Below, piece after piece: positions 1 to 10,403 of a stretch of DNA of 64,000 nucleotides. How positions within the stretch are numbered: the stretch's first letter is position 1; each line of letters starts with the position of its first letter. The position numbers were made by a program, and so were the translations under genes. The notes beneath the pieces were generated by a model. The model was not told the origin of the DNA. It saw only the letters and a list, made by a program, of their open reading frames with translations, and searched no databases. Source of the DNA: Takakia lepidozioides. Taxonomy: Eukaryota > Streptophyta > Takakiopsida > Takakiales > Takakiaceae. The stretch lies in NCBI GenBank assembly GCA_030704615.1, contig CM060731.1, forward strand, positions 79,030,756 through 79,094,755. The letters are read 5' to 3'.

Positions 1-843
1 ACTAGCGATACTAGTGGGTACACGAGACGAGGTGTGCGGTTTAGGCCACCTTCACCTCCTGTGTCTTCCACGGAAGGTTCTGATTCGGATTGTGAATCAG
101 GAGGACTCATACCGGCAGTGCAAGTTGTTTCTTTGCCATTGTTGTGGGACACAATAGAGGAGATGTATGGAGCTACCAAGGGGCCACGAAGGTACTCTGG
201 GGCGGTGGGCACCATCGGGTTGGATAATTTTATCCAAGAGTTTGATAGTTGGTGTGATTTGCAGCAAATGCGCAATCCACAACTATTTACGCCGTTCATG
301 GCATGGAAAGGGCTGTTTCAGCACCTTGAAGGGCCGCCTATGGATGATTACCATGAGTTCAGGCGGGGGCATGAGGTTGAGATCGAGGAGTGGAGGATGT
401 ACTGGTCACCCGACTATGTCTCCATCACTACGGGCACTAGAGCCACGAGGGCAGTGGCTACACCTGCCGCTGCACCGGCAGCTTCAGCAAGTAGCAGTGG
501 AACTAGTGGGACTGGTGGTACAGTAGCTACGACGTCCACCCAAGCCACTACCGCACCAGCACTAGCACCCGTGCCTGCCTTCAACCCTGTTGTGGAGTTC
601 TTCGAAGAGTTGAGAGGGAAGTACCAAGGGGTGAGGACAGAGAAGTTGCGGAGCTTGCAAGAGTTCCAACGGAAGCCGACCGAGAGCTTGAGGGAGGCTT
701 TCACTCGCATGAGGCGCTTGATAAATGTAACCCAAGGGGTTACGGAAGCTCAGGCAGTCCAATTCTGGTATGGGATATTGGACAAGGAGCTGAGGAGAAG
801 GGTGCGGGATGCAACTCTCCTACAAGCGCCCAACCCACCTTAG
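1..843 (+). pseudogene. Gag, N-terminal part (copy A), 5' end outside window
   Basis: The frame is open from base 1, so the start codon lies upstream. In copy D/E the matching frame starts with ATG at 51574, about 23 codons earlier. Residues about 185-270 look like a retrotransposon gag domain: charged helices with RKPTESLREAFTRMRRL and VQFWYGILDKELRRRVRD, which would build the virus-like particle. An Ala/Thr/Ser-rich linker (about 463-570) precedes it. The frame stops at TAG 841-843. The homologous sense continues in another frame (TLANVFLLAERIE), so a one-base indel in the run near 834-840 most simply explains the break. Confidence 0.75.
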
Positions 844-2864
844 CAAATGTGTTTTTGCTGGCAGAGCGGATAGAGCTCAACATGGTGGAGGAACGAGTGG
901 TCATGGTGGGATTTGCTAAGGAGACACCACGGGGTAGTGGTGCTCCTAGCCAACCACTACCTCAACGTGCTCAAGGCAACAAGGGGGCTCAGGTGAAGCT
1001 CAGGGAAGGGCAGAGAGGACCTCAGATGCAGGGGTCTCTCCCTTCATTTGCTGGCCAACAACGGGCGGATGTGGTGTGCTGGACATGTGGAGGACCCCAT
1101 GTCAAGAAGGATTGCCCAGAGGCAGGCAAAGGGTCGGCATATGCACAGCCTGCACAGTTGCAGTGTGGGCATTGTGGCAAGCACAGGCATGGAGAGGCCC
1201 AGTGTTATGGTTTGCATCCTGAGTTGCGCCCAGGCCAGTTCCAAGGGAACAATGGTGGCCGGGGGCGAGGTGGAGCAGCCCAAAGAGGACGAGGTGGCCA
1301 GCCACAAGGTGTAGGCCACGGGCAAGCTCAATGTGGCCAAGGACGCGGAGGTCAGGGTGTTAACCAAGGCATGGCCAACCGGCTTCAGCAGCTAGAGCGG
1401 AGGCTCGCTGCCATGGCTACAGCTCAGGTGGTACCGGCTCTAAGGCCGGATGGTCCACCTCCTGCTCCTGAGGGAGGAGATATGGGAGGCATGGGATTCA
1501 TGTGTGGAGCAGCACTACCACTAGTGCAGGTGGAGTCTGCTGCAGCCGTGACTCGAGGAGCAGCACGAGTTCCTGAGCCACGAGGTGCAGAGGTGGAGTT
1601 GGATCCACAGCGTGGGGAGGCAAGCCGTCAGGCTAGGCTTCCTCAGTCATTCACATTGGCGGAGACAGTGTCGACGCCATCCATGGCACCTAGTTCTCGC
1701 CCGACGGTTACCGAGGCGGAGGTTACTATGCCATTGGGGAGAGCTACACGGGTAGCACCACTACCTAGTGTTGCCAAGGCTGCGGCAGCTAGTTTGCTGC
1801 TAGGAGTGGCCACATCTGTGTGCCAGGCTCCATTGTTCTCGGCTACCATGATTGCGACGCCGGGGGTAAAACCAGCTGAGGTGTTCAGGCTGGCAGCTAC
1901 ACTCTGTGAGAGTGGGGAGGTTACTTCATCTTCTGCGGAGATAGTGGGAGGTGTAGTGCCGGAGGGATCCTCGGATTTGAGGGTCAAGACTGCCACGGCG
2001 GCGCCATGGCAAGCTGCAGCTGCCAGGTTGATGGAGCTGCCAGCTAGGCCAGCCATTGAGCGCGCCATGGTGACACCTGGAGTTGTCATGTTAGACAACC
2101 AGGATGGCATTTTCTGTTTGAGTGGACCGGCAGGCAAGAGGTACCGGCCACTGCGGGTCTTGTTGGACTCGGGAGCTCAGCCATTGATGCTGGGCAGAGC
2201 TGCTATTGCAGGCTTGGGCCTCACGGAGGCGGATATGGATCCTTGTCCTTTCCAGATACAGACGTCTCTGGGAGGATCGGAGCAGGCTCGGGGCATGTCA
2301 CGGCGTGAGTTGGCTATCAGACTACGGCCGGATCACCCTATAGATGGCTCAGTGATGCGAGCCAAGGCCATTGTGACAGACGTAGTCTCATACGATGTCC
2401 TGGTTGGTGGGGCAGTGTTGTACCCCATGGGCTTCACCCTGGATTTTTGGGAGGAGTCAGCTTCCTATAGGCCTGCATGGCAGTCAGGGGAGGGCCGGCG
2501 TGTGCAGCTCCCTGTGACGTTCATAGGAAGAGTTGCGGTTGCCCAGCGAGGCAAGATGCCGACACTAGCAACATTCACAGCGGCAGTGAGTTGGCCTAGA
2601 GAGTTGCTTGAGGGCAATGCTCATTCAGAGGATGTACCACCTCCGGGAGAGCAGGATGACATGTATGGTATGGCGGAGTTGCCTACCATGATTGCTCAGA
2701 CTCCATTGTGGGGCACGAGCAAGGATTTGCAGCGGGATGCTGATCGACGGGTGCAACAAGCCTGGGTGGAGGCTTTTGTACCGTCAGGAGAGGAGGAGAG
2801 TGCGGGGATTGCACCAGGACCACCTCAATTGTCTCCATTGGACACCACACCTATTGTGTGGTAG
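844..2864 (+). pseudogene. Gag C-terminus with zinc knuckles plus aspartic protease (copy A)
   Basis: This frame continues gag after the indel near 840. Two zinc knuckles lie near 1075-1205: CWTCGGPHVKKDC (spacing C2C3H4C) and CGHCGKHRHGEAQC (classical C2C4H4C), which would bind element RNA. Gly/Arg/Gln-rich and Ala/Pro-rich linkers follow. At about 2155-2200, VLLDSGAQPLML with a downstream hydrophobic stretch is the retropepsin-type active site (D-S-G), which would cut the polyprotein. The frame ends at TAG 2862-2864. The same codon is CAG in copy D/E, and the DNMT continues in this same frame, so the stop is a point mutation inside a longer gag-PR-DNMT frame. Confidence 0.8.
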
Positions 2865-3578
2865 TATCCAGATGAAGGCATTTGTCTTCTGGACTTGTTT
2901 GGCGGGATCAGCACCGGATTGGCTGCTGTGTTACAAGCAGGTGTACGAGTTTGGCGTTACCTGTATGTGGAGAGGGATGAGACTGCACAACACGTTTCAC
3001 TTCGCCATGTTGCTCAGTTGGTGCAGCGGTACCCTGAGTTGTTGTCGGTGTCTGCAATTCGTGGATATCAGCAGGCCTTGCCAGCAGACATTTTGTTGCT
3101 GGGGGCGCAAGATTTGGAGCGGGTTGGCTCCATTGATCTGGTAGTGGCAGGTTGGCCCTGCCAAGGGCATTCATCAGCCGGGCATGGCAATGGATTGCGA
3201 GACTCGAGGTCGGGTCTGTTTTGGGAGATGGTGCGGGTTTTGCGCCACTTGCAGCTTCATCAAGCTGTATCTCCAGCATATATCTTGGAGAATGTGCCAC
3301 TAATGGGCGATTCTCGGGCCAGGGTGATGGCCAGTGTGCATCAAGTCCGGTCGTGGCTTGGGTCAGCGTGTTGCTAGATGCAGCTACAGTGGGGTCACGG
3401 GCTCATCGTCCACGGCTATGGTGGACTAACTTGATGCCACCCGCACTGCTCAAGTGTGCATTTGATGGGGTGCAGCGGCCAGCACATCTCACAGTGGATA
3501 ACATTCTGGACACAGGGAGGCAGTCTCAGCGTGTGAGACACGATGACCGTTCGCCTTTGGCAGTGGTCAACAAGGTGG
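2865..3578 (+). pseudogene. DNMT3-like C5-cytosine methyltransferase domain (copy A)
   Basis: This domain would transfer a methyl group from S-adenosylmethionine to cytosine C5. Motif I is LLDLFGGISTGLAAVL (from about 2886), close to the DNMT3/DRM signature LFDGIATG. Motif IV is GWPCQGHS (3150-3173) with the catalytic Cys at 3159-3161. Motif VI is ENVP (3288-3299). After a frame change near 3345-3365 comes HRPRLWWTNL, matching the DNMT3 stretch HRARYFWGNLPG, then a C-terminal tail. It is in frame with gag-PR apart from the TAG at 2862. Homology ends near 3578, where foreign sequence begins. Length (about 235 codons) suits a bare catalytic domain with no PWWP or ADD. The frameshift separates the end of the fold, so activity is doubtful. 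Confidence 0.85.
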
Positions 3579-6352
3579 GTCAACCACTCCTTTCAGCAGA
3601 GACGTACAAGAAGTGCGAAAGCTCCAAGACATCGGAAACGTGGTACTCGTTGACACGTGAGGCTTTCATGGAGTACATGTACACGGTGAGATACATCTTC
3701 CTTCATCTGCCCTTTCCACATTCCTGCTTCCACATGTTTGTTTCTGTTTGTTTTCCTTGCCCTTGGGTTGATGCAACTCTCGTGCATTCCCTTGCAGCAA
3801 GACATTGCAGATGCAGGGGAGCGTGGCAAACTGGAATACTATAGGTCAACCCCTGAGGAGAGAAGGACAGCAAAGGGGGTTGAGACTCACATCCAAAAAG
3901 AGATGACCGCTACAAAAATGACTATAATGAGTGCTTTTGTGAAGCAGTTGAGAATTGCCGACCCATCATTCGGATCACAGTTTCTCTTGGAGATAAAAAA
4001 CCATTATAACAAGCCAGGCAAGCCAGAGATGGCCCAGGAGAAGTTACACAGGTTGTCTACCGCCGTTGTGTCTTCAGAACAGAAGGTGAAGTGGCTACAG
4101 ATATGGAACTCCAATCCCACAGTTAGGGATACCCACATGTTCCCCAGGCCGGAGAAAGAGAAGAAGACCCAGCGTGTCATTCCAGTCAGTGACAATGTGC
4201 TGGACACGTGGCTTCACAAGGCCACTTACTGGAGCCAGGTGTGATGTCCTTTCCTGTGTCACTTTCTTTTCTCTTTTCCTGTCCTTCTCTTTCCATTGCC
4301 TCTCACATTCGCTGTGATTTTTTTTGGGTTCATTCTTGCATTTGAATTGTTTTGCAGTTGGAAGAAAGGGCACGGTCGGTTCTGCATACTCAGCTGGCTG
4401 ACTATGGCATCACTATGACAGCACCAAAGGTCTCCTTCGAAGCATACATGAGGAAATGGAGAGCCACAGTGTGGCACTCTTGTTTCTTTAGAGAGTTCAG
4501 CAAGGAGGGTGGCATCAGTCGAACACATGACCTTGACCAGCAAGAAAAAGGAGATGAAGCCTGGAAATGATGCCTTTACAGGTGCACACCCTGGGCCGTT
4601 CAGGCTACTTAGTGTGCTGTGGTTGCAATGTACTGTGACGCATACAGTTTAAGGGGGTCTTCCTGGTGTGATGGAAAAGCTGAGAGACAATAATTGCATT
4701 GCATAATGAGGCTGTCTCTGTTCCTGCAGGTACATAAAGTTTGTTCTCATGGAAGAGAATTGCTTGGACAAACATCCAGATTTCGTGGACCTCTGGCTTG
4801 TCCCTGCTGGCAATCAGACCATGTTTACTACTGGGATCTTGCATGACTGGGGCCCAGACCATCTTTCTTCTTGTGGTTGGTATTTGGATTGCCCTCCCTC
4901 TGAGACCCCAGCTCCGGAGGTGTCTTTGAGGAGAGAGAATGAGCGAATTGCAGCCACTGCCGCAGCAGCCGACCTCGACATTCATGAACGAAATTTGAGG
5001 ACTCTTGCAGAGAAGGAGCCTCCCGCTCAGGATACCTCGGGTAGAGGTAGAAAGGCAAAGGGGAAAGATTTTGCTGGTGTTGTGGGGAAAGGAAGGGGTA
5101 GAGGGAAGGTGGCACAAGGGCAGGGAAGTGTTGCAGATATTGGCCCAGTGGTGCATGTCCAGCAGACTCCACCGCATGGTAGGGGATCCGTGAGAAAGAA
5201 CAAGGGGGTGGTTGATCCCAAGGACCCGTACCATGCAGTGGAACATCCGACGAGGGTCATTCGCCCTACCAGGTTGGAGATGGCCAACGTCGGATTCCTT
5301 GCAATGATGGAGTCCAAGAAATCTGATTACAAGGGCGAGCCATCACCAGTGTGGGAGAGGATTGTAGAGTTCCTCGGCACGGTGCGTGTTCTCTTTTGCT
5401 TCTTCTCTGCAGTGGGCATGGATCGTTTCAATCCTCTTGAGTATTCCATTGTAATTTTGTTTGCAGGCTAAAATGACCAAATCCTGGGTGAACGGGAAGG
5501 AGAAGCAATATGCAGCCGAACTCATAATCTTGGACATCCCTGATGGGTTGGCAGTCCCGGATGTCCCTCCATCGGGTGCTTGTCCGGGTTGGAATGCTTT
5601 TGATGAGCGCTACTGGCGGTGGGTTTTCTCCTTTTGCAATTTTTTCCTATCCGATGCAGGTGTTTTGGTGCTCATACAGTCCGCCGACGTTCGCTGTCGC
5701 CGTGCACTTGCCAGCTATTTGAAAGCCTCGAGCATGAGAGTCCTGAAGACATGGAATTGTGTGAACAACATGTACCTTACGAAGGGGGATCGTCTGGGAG
5801 AGATGGTAAATTTTCCTTCTTCTTTCTCTTCTTGGTGGTTCTCGGATGGAGTTGTGTAGGTCGCTCAAACTCGTATGTAGGGGCCTGATTTTTGAAGCTT
5901 CTTAGTTCCTTCTGGATGTGTTGTTCGCAGACTTGTTTGTTTGAAGCTGTTTGTCTCGTCCGAGTGCATCCACCAACGACTCCAGCCGGCATTTCGGAGT
6001 TCGCCATCACTCATGGGGGCAAGTTCATAGACGACAGGACAGATCCTCCAACGGATGACATGCACCACAACTACGTCGACAACAATGTCTGTTTGCGAAG
6101 GGGGAATGGGGTTCCTTGTAGAAGGGCGAGGGAGAGGAGCCCGGCTTTCATTCAAACGATTGTGGAGTGCTGCACCTACACAGACGCCAAAGTTCTGGAT
6201 TTGTCAATGGGCACAGGTTCGTCTCTTCAACAATCGGATTTCATGAGGTTTGATTCAGCTTGCACTTTCAGTACTTCCCACCGTTCCATATGTGTCTTCA
6301 ATGTCTGCTTCCTTCATTCTATTCCACTGCAGGTGCTTCGTACCACGCTTGC
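3579..6352 (+). pseudogene. Multi-exon gene fragment with permuted N4C/N6A methyltransferase-like domain
   Basis: Splice sites give a coherent gene lacking its 5' end. Exons are about 3597-3685, 3798-4238, 4358-4581, 4730-5381, 5467-5805, 5931-6216 and 6333-6352, with GT-AG introns of 85-150 bp, mostly in phase. The middle is basic and Gly/Arg-rich (about 5030-5200). The last exons resemble beta-class amino-methyltransferases: LIILDIPDG (5521-5550) at the DPPY position, then FDERYWRWVFSF and GVLVLIQSAD like the following helix-strand, and finally VLDLSMGTG joined across an intron to ASYHACC, matching the FxGxG SAM-binding motif in permuted order. DPPY is degenerate (DIPD), so catalysis is uncertain. 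Exon 3 has an apparent frame slip near 4500-4570. The 3' end is cut by an inverted integrase piece. No named family recognised. Confidence 0.5.
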
Positions 6353-7003
6353 TGTGGTGTAGGGGCGTTGAATGAAGCACGCACCCTGTCACACACCATG
6401 CACCTAGCCACGAACTGTTGCACCTCTTTATGCATACCACGCCACCAATACTGCCCCTGCAGTAAATTGTGAGTGCGTCGCACTCCAAAATGCCCCAACT
6501 CCTCATGGGCATGCCGCACTAACCGTGCACGCTGTGTGGGGTGAGGCACAATCCTCACTCGACCATCCTCCCACACTCGAAGTAGGTGTATCCCCTCCCA
6601 CTTGAACCTCTTGGCTCGTTGTAGGATCCGATCCCTCTCCCTGGCAGTCACAATGGCTGCCGTGTCTCCCGTGCGGAGGTAGTCCAACACAGCCGAATCC
6701 TCATGTATATCTCTGGCACCACCTAGCTCATCACTAGCCTTAGGGTCCTCAGACACTCCGTCTACAGTCATCCCTGTTGTAGGTCCAATCTGACCTCCCA
6801 ATGCCAAGATAAACAAAAATGCAGATGCGTGCCATCCCGGCACCATCTCCTCGTCCGTCTCACCATGCCACCGAGCTCCAGTGTCATCCTGCTGGCTCAT
6901 GCATGGATTGCGACTCAATCCATCCGCATCCCGATTGACCAAACCCGGTCGATGCACAACCTGAAAGTCATACTCCTGGAGTATAAGTGCCCACCGTGCA
7001 GGG
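6353..7003 (-). pseudogene. Inverted RNase H tail and integrase zinc-binding domain (copy A)
   Basis: On the minus strand, VVHRPGLVNRDADGLSR is the end of a Ty3/gypsy RNase H region. An acidic linker follows, then an integrase H2C2 zinc domain: H-x4-H in HEELGHFG and CMVCDR about 30 residues on. It matches copy D/E at about 39000-39640 nearly base for base. It ends at AFNAP-TPQ, about where the plus-strand integrase core at 8237 takes up the next part of the protein. So this piece and 8237 onward are neighbouring parts of one integrase gene, now in opposite orientation and 1.2 kb apart. Confidence 0.85.
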
Positions 7004-7297
7004 GGGTGCTATTCTGTGAGCCTGGAGGCGTGAGCCTGTGAGCCCAGGAAACCGTGAGCCCAGCACAGGCTCACGCCACGTCAGCATACATACACGGCCT
7101 ATTTCCGCGGGTGTCACCTATTTCCGCGGGTTGATCAGCCATTTCTCGGGAATGCAGAGTGGATATGTTACATCCATTGTATCCATTGCATCCATGCAGA
7201 CGTTATCAACATACCAAGCCCTCACAAGTTTATGTGGGTACGTCGTGAGGAGGTGCACACTGACATGATCTAAAGCGGAACCCTGCGAAATCTTTTC
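7004..7297. other. Spacer with short GTGAGCC and TTCCGCGGG repeats
   Basis: No gene seen. Several copies of GTGAGCC and its complement GGCTCAC lie at about 7015-7075 and could fold into a hairpin. CCTATTTCCGCGGG occurs twice in tandem at about 7098-7135. Confidence 0.5.
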
Positions 7298-8236
7298 TTA
7301 CTCACCACCCTTGCGAACATGCCAGGTATGTGCGGGAGCATCATGGATGCTCATTAGATTTGAGAATGCCTCACAGCTCTTTGATGAGGTGGACTTCACC
7401 GTGATGGATTCACCAACCATTCTTCTAGCTGGAATGGTTTGGAGACCAACGACCAAATGATGCGGGAATGCTGTACACGAACCAAAGTCGTTTGTTTGTT
7501 TTTGCAATGCACTGAAGTCTGTGAGGTCCACAGAACACTAAATAGATTGAAGGAACAATCCGGGCAGTCCATGCAACCCCCATCTCCAACAATAGTTTGT
7601 TCCCATTAATGTGCATCCACGCACACATTGCAAACAGGACAACAAGGACACACAACCATCCCATTTCAAATTTGGCCCCGAATAAAACCAAAAGAAAACT
7701 TCATATCAAGTGTCACAGTCATCAGAATCAGTCTTGACCTCCTGTGCTATGTCATCCACAAAGATTCTGGCCCCAGCACCACGTCTTCTACCACGGCCGG
7801 CAATGGGTGGACTCCGAGTGCCATGAACGGTCATGCTTGTTGCGAGTGCCTCCGCATAGACAGGTAGCACGCAAGACCGAGGAGGACTGGAAAGAAGTCC
7901 AAATAGGTGTGATAGCCGTGGAGGGCAAGTGGAAGCACGCAGACTCCTGCACATGTCGACAAAAACCCATTCAGAACACAATATGCAATACACAAGTCCA
8001 ACGAAGAGGATGTCTGCCATGTGAACTTTGCCTCAAGAAGAGTGATTCTCGATATTGAAACAACAATGCAAGCATCCACAGGTTGAACTTACTCACAGGC
8101 AAAGTCGGAGTCCAGCTCCTTGTCGGAAGTCTCCTCTGTATCAATATCAGCGGGACGGGGCTTTGGAAGAGAAGTGTGTCCACCCAAACCCATCAGGAGG
8201 TTCTTGTAAATCTCAGCATCCCCTTCAATCCCAAAG
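7298..8236 (-). pseudogene. Partial unrecognised gene, minus-strand exons
   Basis: Reading the minus strand, an exon running down to about 8098 ends in a strong donor (GCCT|GTGAGTAAG). It encodes a plausible peptide containing DAEIYKNLLMGLGG and DIDTEETSDKELDSDF. A C-terminal exon between about 7890 and 7706 encodes a basic then acidic tail (GRGRRRGAGARIFVDD...SDDCDT) ending in a stop. A further donor-like GGTGAGTAAGA lies at 7299-7310 after another open stretch (7311-7531). The upstream part of the gene is lost at 8237 where integrase sequence begins. I do not recognise the product. It is separate from the methyltransferase-like gene, which lies on the other strand. Confidence 0.35.
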
Positions 8237-8723
8237 AGATGTCACCAATCATGGGATTGGGCTACAGGTGGAGTCTTGACTTCGCAGGACCGTTGCCACT
8301 GACTATGCGCCACCACAGATATGTGTTGGTGATGGTGGAGCACTTCTCCAAGTGGATTGAGTTGGTTCCATTGCCTGACAAGGCTAGTGAGGGGGCTGCG
8401 TATGCATTCTTGGATCGTGTGCTTAGCCGATTTGGTGCTCCAGCTGAGGTACTCACGGACCAAGGGAGAGAGTTTTTGGGGGAGTTTTCAGGCTTTGTGT
8501 GATAAAGCCTTGATAGACCACCGCACCACTTCTCGGGATCATCCTGAGGCCGATGGCTTAGCAGAGAGAGTTGTTCAGACGGTGAAGAGGGGTTTGCGCA
8601 AGTATGGCTTGCAGAAGGGACACCTAGGAGATTGGGATCTTCAGGTTCCTTGGTTAGCCATGGGCTACAGGTTCAGCAAACAAGCATCACTTGCCTCCTT
8701 CTCACCATATTTCCTTCTCTTTG
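8237..8723 (+). pseudogene. Integrase catalytic core, first part (copy A)
   Basis: The DDE integrase core of the PHD/DNMT family would insert element DNA. First Asp is in WSLDFAGPLP (about 8267-8296), second in LTDQGREF (about 8450-8475), and the Glu in DGLAER (about 8550-8567). One extra T in the TTTT run near 8484 shifts the frame relative to copy D/E, which has TTT. Homology stops at CTCTTTG (8723), where a foreign integrase is joined. The sense is collinear with copy D/E at 38530-38990. Confidence 0.85.
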
Positions 8724-9560
8724 CAGAGATCTGGGAAGATGGCTTTGCATCCTACAATGCCTACGGAACCATTTCAGAAATGGGGACTAGACTTTGTTGG
8801 ACCAATTAACCCACCAGCCCAGAATACACAGAACAAGTACATAATTACAGCCACTGATTATACTACGAAGTGGGTGGAAGCTAAAGCTTTGAGGGACGAC
8901 ACAACCAAGTCCACAGCAAGGTTCCTGTATGAGAACATACTTACACGATTTGGCTGTCCCTTGGAATTTATCAGTGATCAGGGAAGTCACTTCATTAATG
9001 AGACCATTGAATTATTGACTAAAGAGTTCATGATTGTGCATAGGAAGAATACAACATATTACCCACAGGGTAATGGACAGGCAGAGGCTACCAACAAAAT
9101 ACTATGTACTATCTTGGCTAAGATAGTCAATGCAAACAGAACGGATTGGGATACAAAGTTGCTGACAGCTTTGTGGTCATACAGGACTTCCTATAAAGTC
9201 ACCACTAAGTATACACCATTCCAATTAGTTTATGGTATGGAAGCTTTACTTCCAGTGGAATTCCTGTTACCTACCATGAGAACGGAATGGGGGAAGAGAA
9301 TGGAATTGCAAGATTCCATTAAGGTCAGAAAACATGAATTATACCATGTGGGAGAAAAGTACGTGCTGATGCAGCTGATAATATGACCAGAATACAGATG
9401 AAAAGGAAGGAACAGTTTGATGAAGGCAAGTTAAAGACTTTTAAGACGAGAGATTTGGTTCTATGGCTGCAGAAGAAGGGAAAGATTAAAGCTTCTAAGC
9501 TTAAATCACCATGGAAAGGACCTTATGTCATACAAAAGATGTATGATAATAACACCGCCA
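8724..9560 (+). pseudogene. Athila/Tat-like integrase fragment spliced into the PHD-family integrase
   Basis: 837 bp encode a second, different integrase in the same orientation. Core motifs are WGLDFVGPI, FISDQGSHF and GNGQAEATNK, spaced as D, D and E of a DDE integrase. The style (FQKWGLDFVGPI, YTTKWVEAKALR) is typical of the plant Athila/Tat branch of Ty3/gypsy, not of the host element. A stop near 9385 is followed by a shifted frame with FKTRDLVLW and SPWKGPYVIQKM, the post-core region. It starts directly after CTCTTTG and ends before TTTGCCTGCAG, replacing about 13 bp of the host integrase. Base composition is more AT-rich than the flanks. Confidence 0.8.
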
Positions 9561-10143
9561 TTTGCCTGCAGCCATTCGTAGGGACACTGCTCAAGTCCTT
9601 AACCTTGACGATCCGGACGTGTGGGTACGTGCATGTGATCAGCGTGCAGAGTTGTTCAAGAAAGTCATGCCCATGGCTTTTGAGAACCTTGCCATTGCAC
9701 AGCACCGTGATACGCTGAGGTATGCCACTATACGTGGTGGAGGATATCGTCCTGGGGTTCGGAGGTTTAGCCCTAGTGACTATGTTTATTTGCAGCAGAC
9801 TGCTCCTACGACTCTGGATGTTACTGCAGGGCGTGTTATTCTGAGGGTTCGAGAGGTGTTGCCCTCAGGGGTCCTGATCTTGGAGGGTCGGGATGGCATG
9901 ACTTGGAAGGACCATGTGCGTAATTGTGCGCCATGTCACCTTCCCAATGTCGATGACAGAGTTGACCCAAACTTGGCAGTGGTACCTGCAGGTTTGAGGT
10001 GCATGCTCTGTGGGTCTGCCAAAGGGGCAGCCACCATGCTGGTGTGTGATCGATGCTCAAGGGGTTGGCATATGGGATGCTTGACACCACCTCTTGATAA
10101 GGTTCCTGACGGAGATTGGTTGTGTCCACACTGCTTGGGATAG
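9561..10143 (+). pseudogene. Integrase C-terminal region with PHD finger (copy A)
   Basis: The post-core integrase region (RPGVRRFSPSDYVYLQ, resembling the GPY/F-like fold that holds viral DNA) is followed by a PHD finger at about 9996-10139. All eight ligands are visible with spacing C-x2-C-x11-C-x2-C-x4-H-x2-C-x14-C-x2-C, including CDRCSRGWHMGCLTPPL and WLCPHC. PHD fingers of this shape read the histone H3 tail, so by inference this would guide integration to particular chromatin, as a chromodomain does in chromoviruses. The frame ends at TAG 10141-10143, with 260 bp of non-coding sequence and a polypurine tract before the terminal repeats. This is the only copy with a complete PHD. Confidence 0.9.
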
Positions 10144-10403
10144 TGGCAGTGGACATGACTGGAGGCAGCTAACAAGACATGGGAGGCCAAGCTCATAGGA
10201 GTCAATACATGAGATCCCAAGCTCAAGTTCACAGGTTGCAAGACGGCGACTAACGATGGGGCAATTCTTGCACCCGGCCTCTTGATCTATCGAGTTTGAG
10301 TGTAGTAGGGATAGTGGTGGAGGACTTAGTGAGGCTATGGTCACTATCACATCTTGTGGCTACCTGGACTTAGAGGGACCTAAGCACCAGCTAGGGGGGC
10401 GAT

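Noticed and set aside
2895-3377. A stand-alone bacterial-type DNA methyltransferase gene (contamination)
   Set aside because: It is in frame with a gag-protease polyprotein, recurs in copy D/E beside an RT, and its motifs follow DNMT3 rather than bacterial enzymes.
3738-3797. Start of a protein with a hydrophobic leader
   Set aside because: This is intron sequence: a clean GTGAGA donor at 3686 and CTTGCAG acceptor at 3797 join neighbouring exons in phase.
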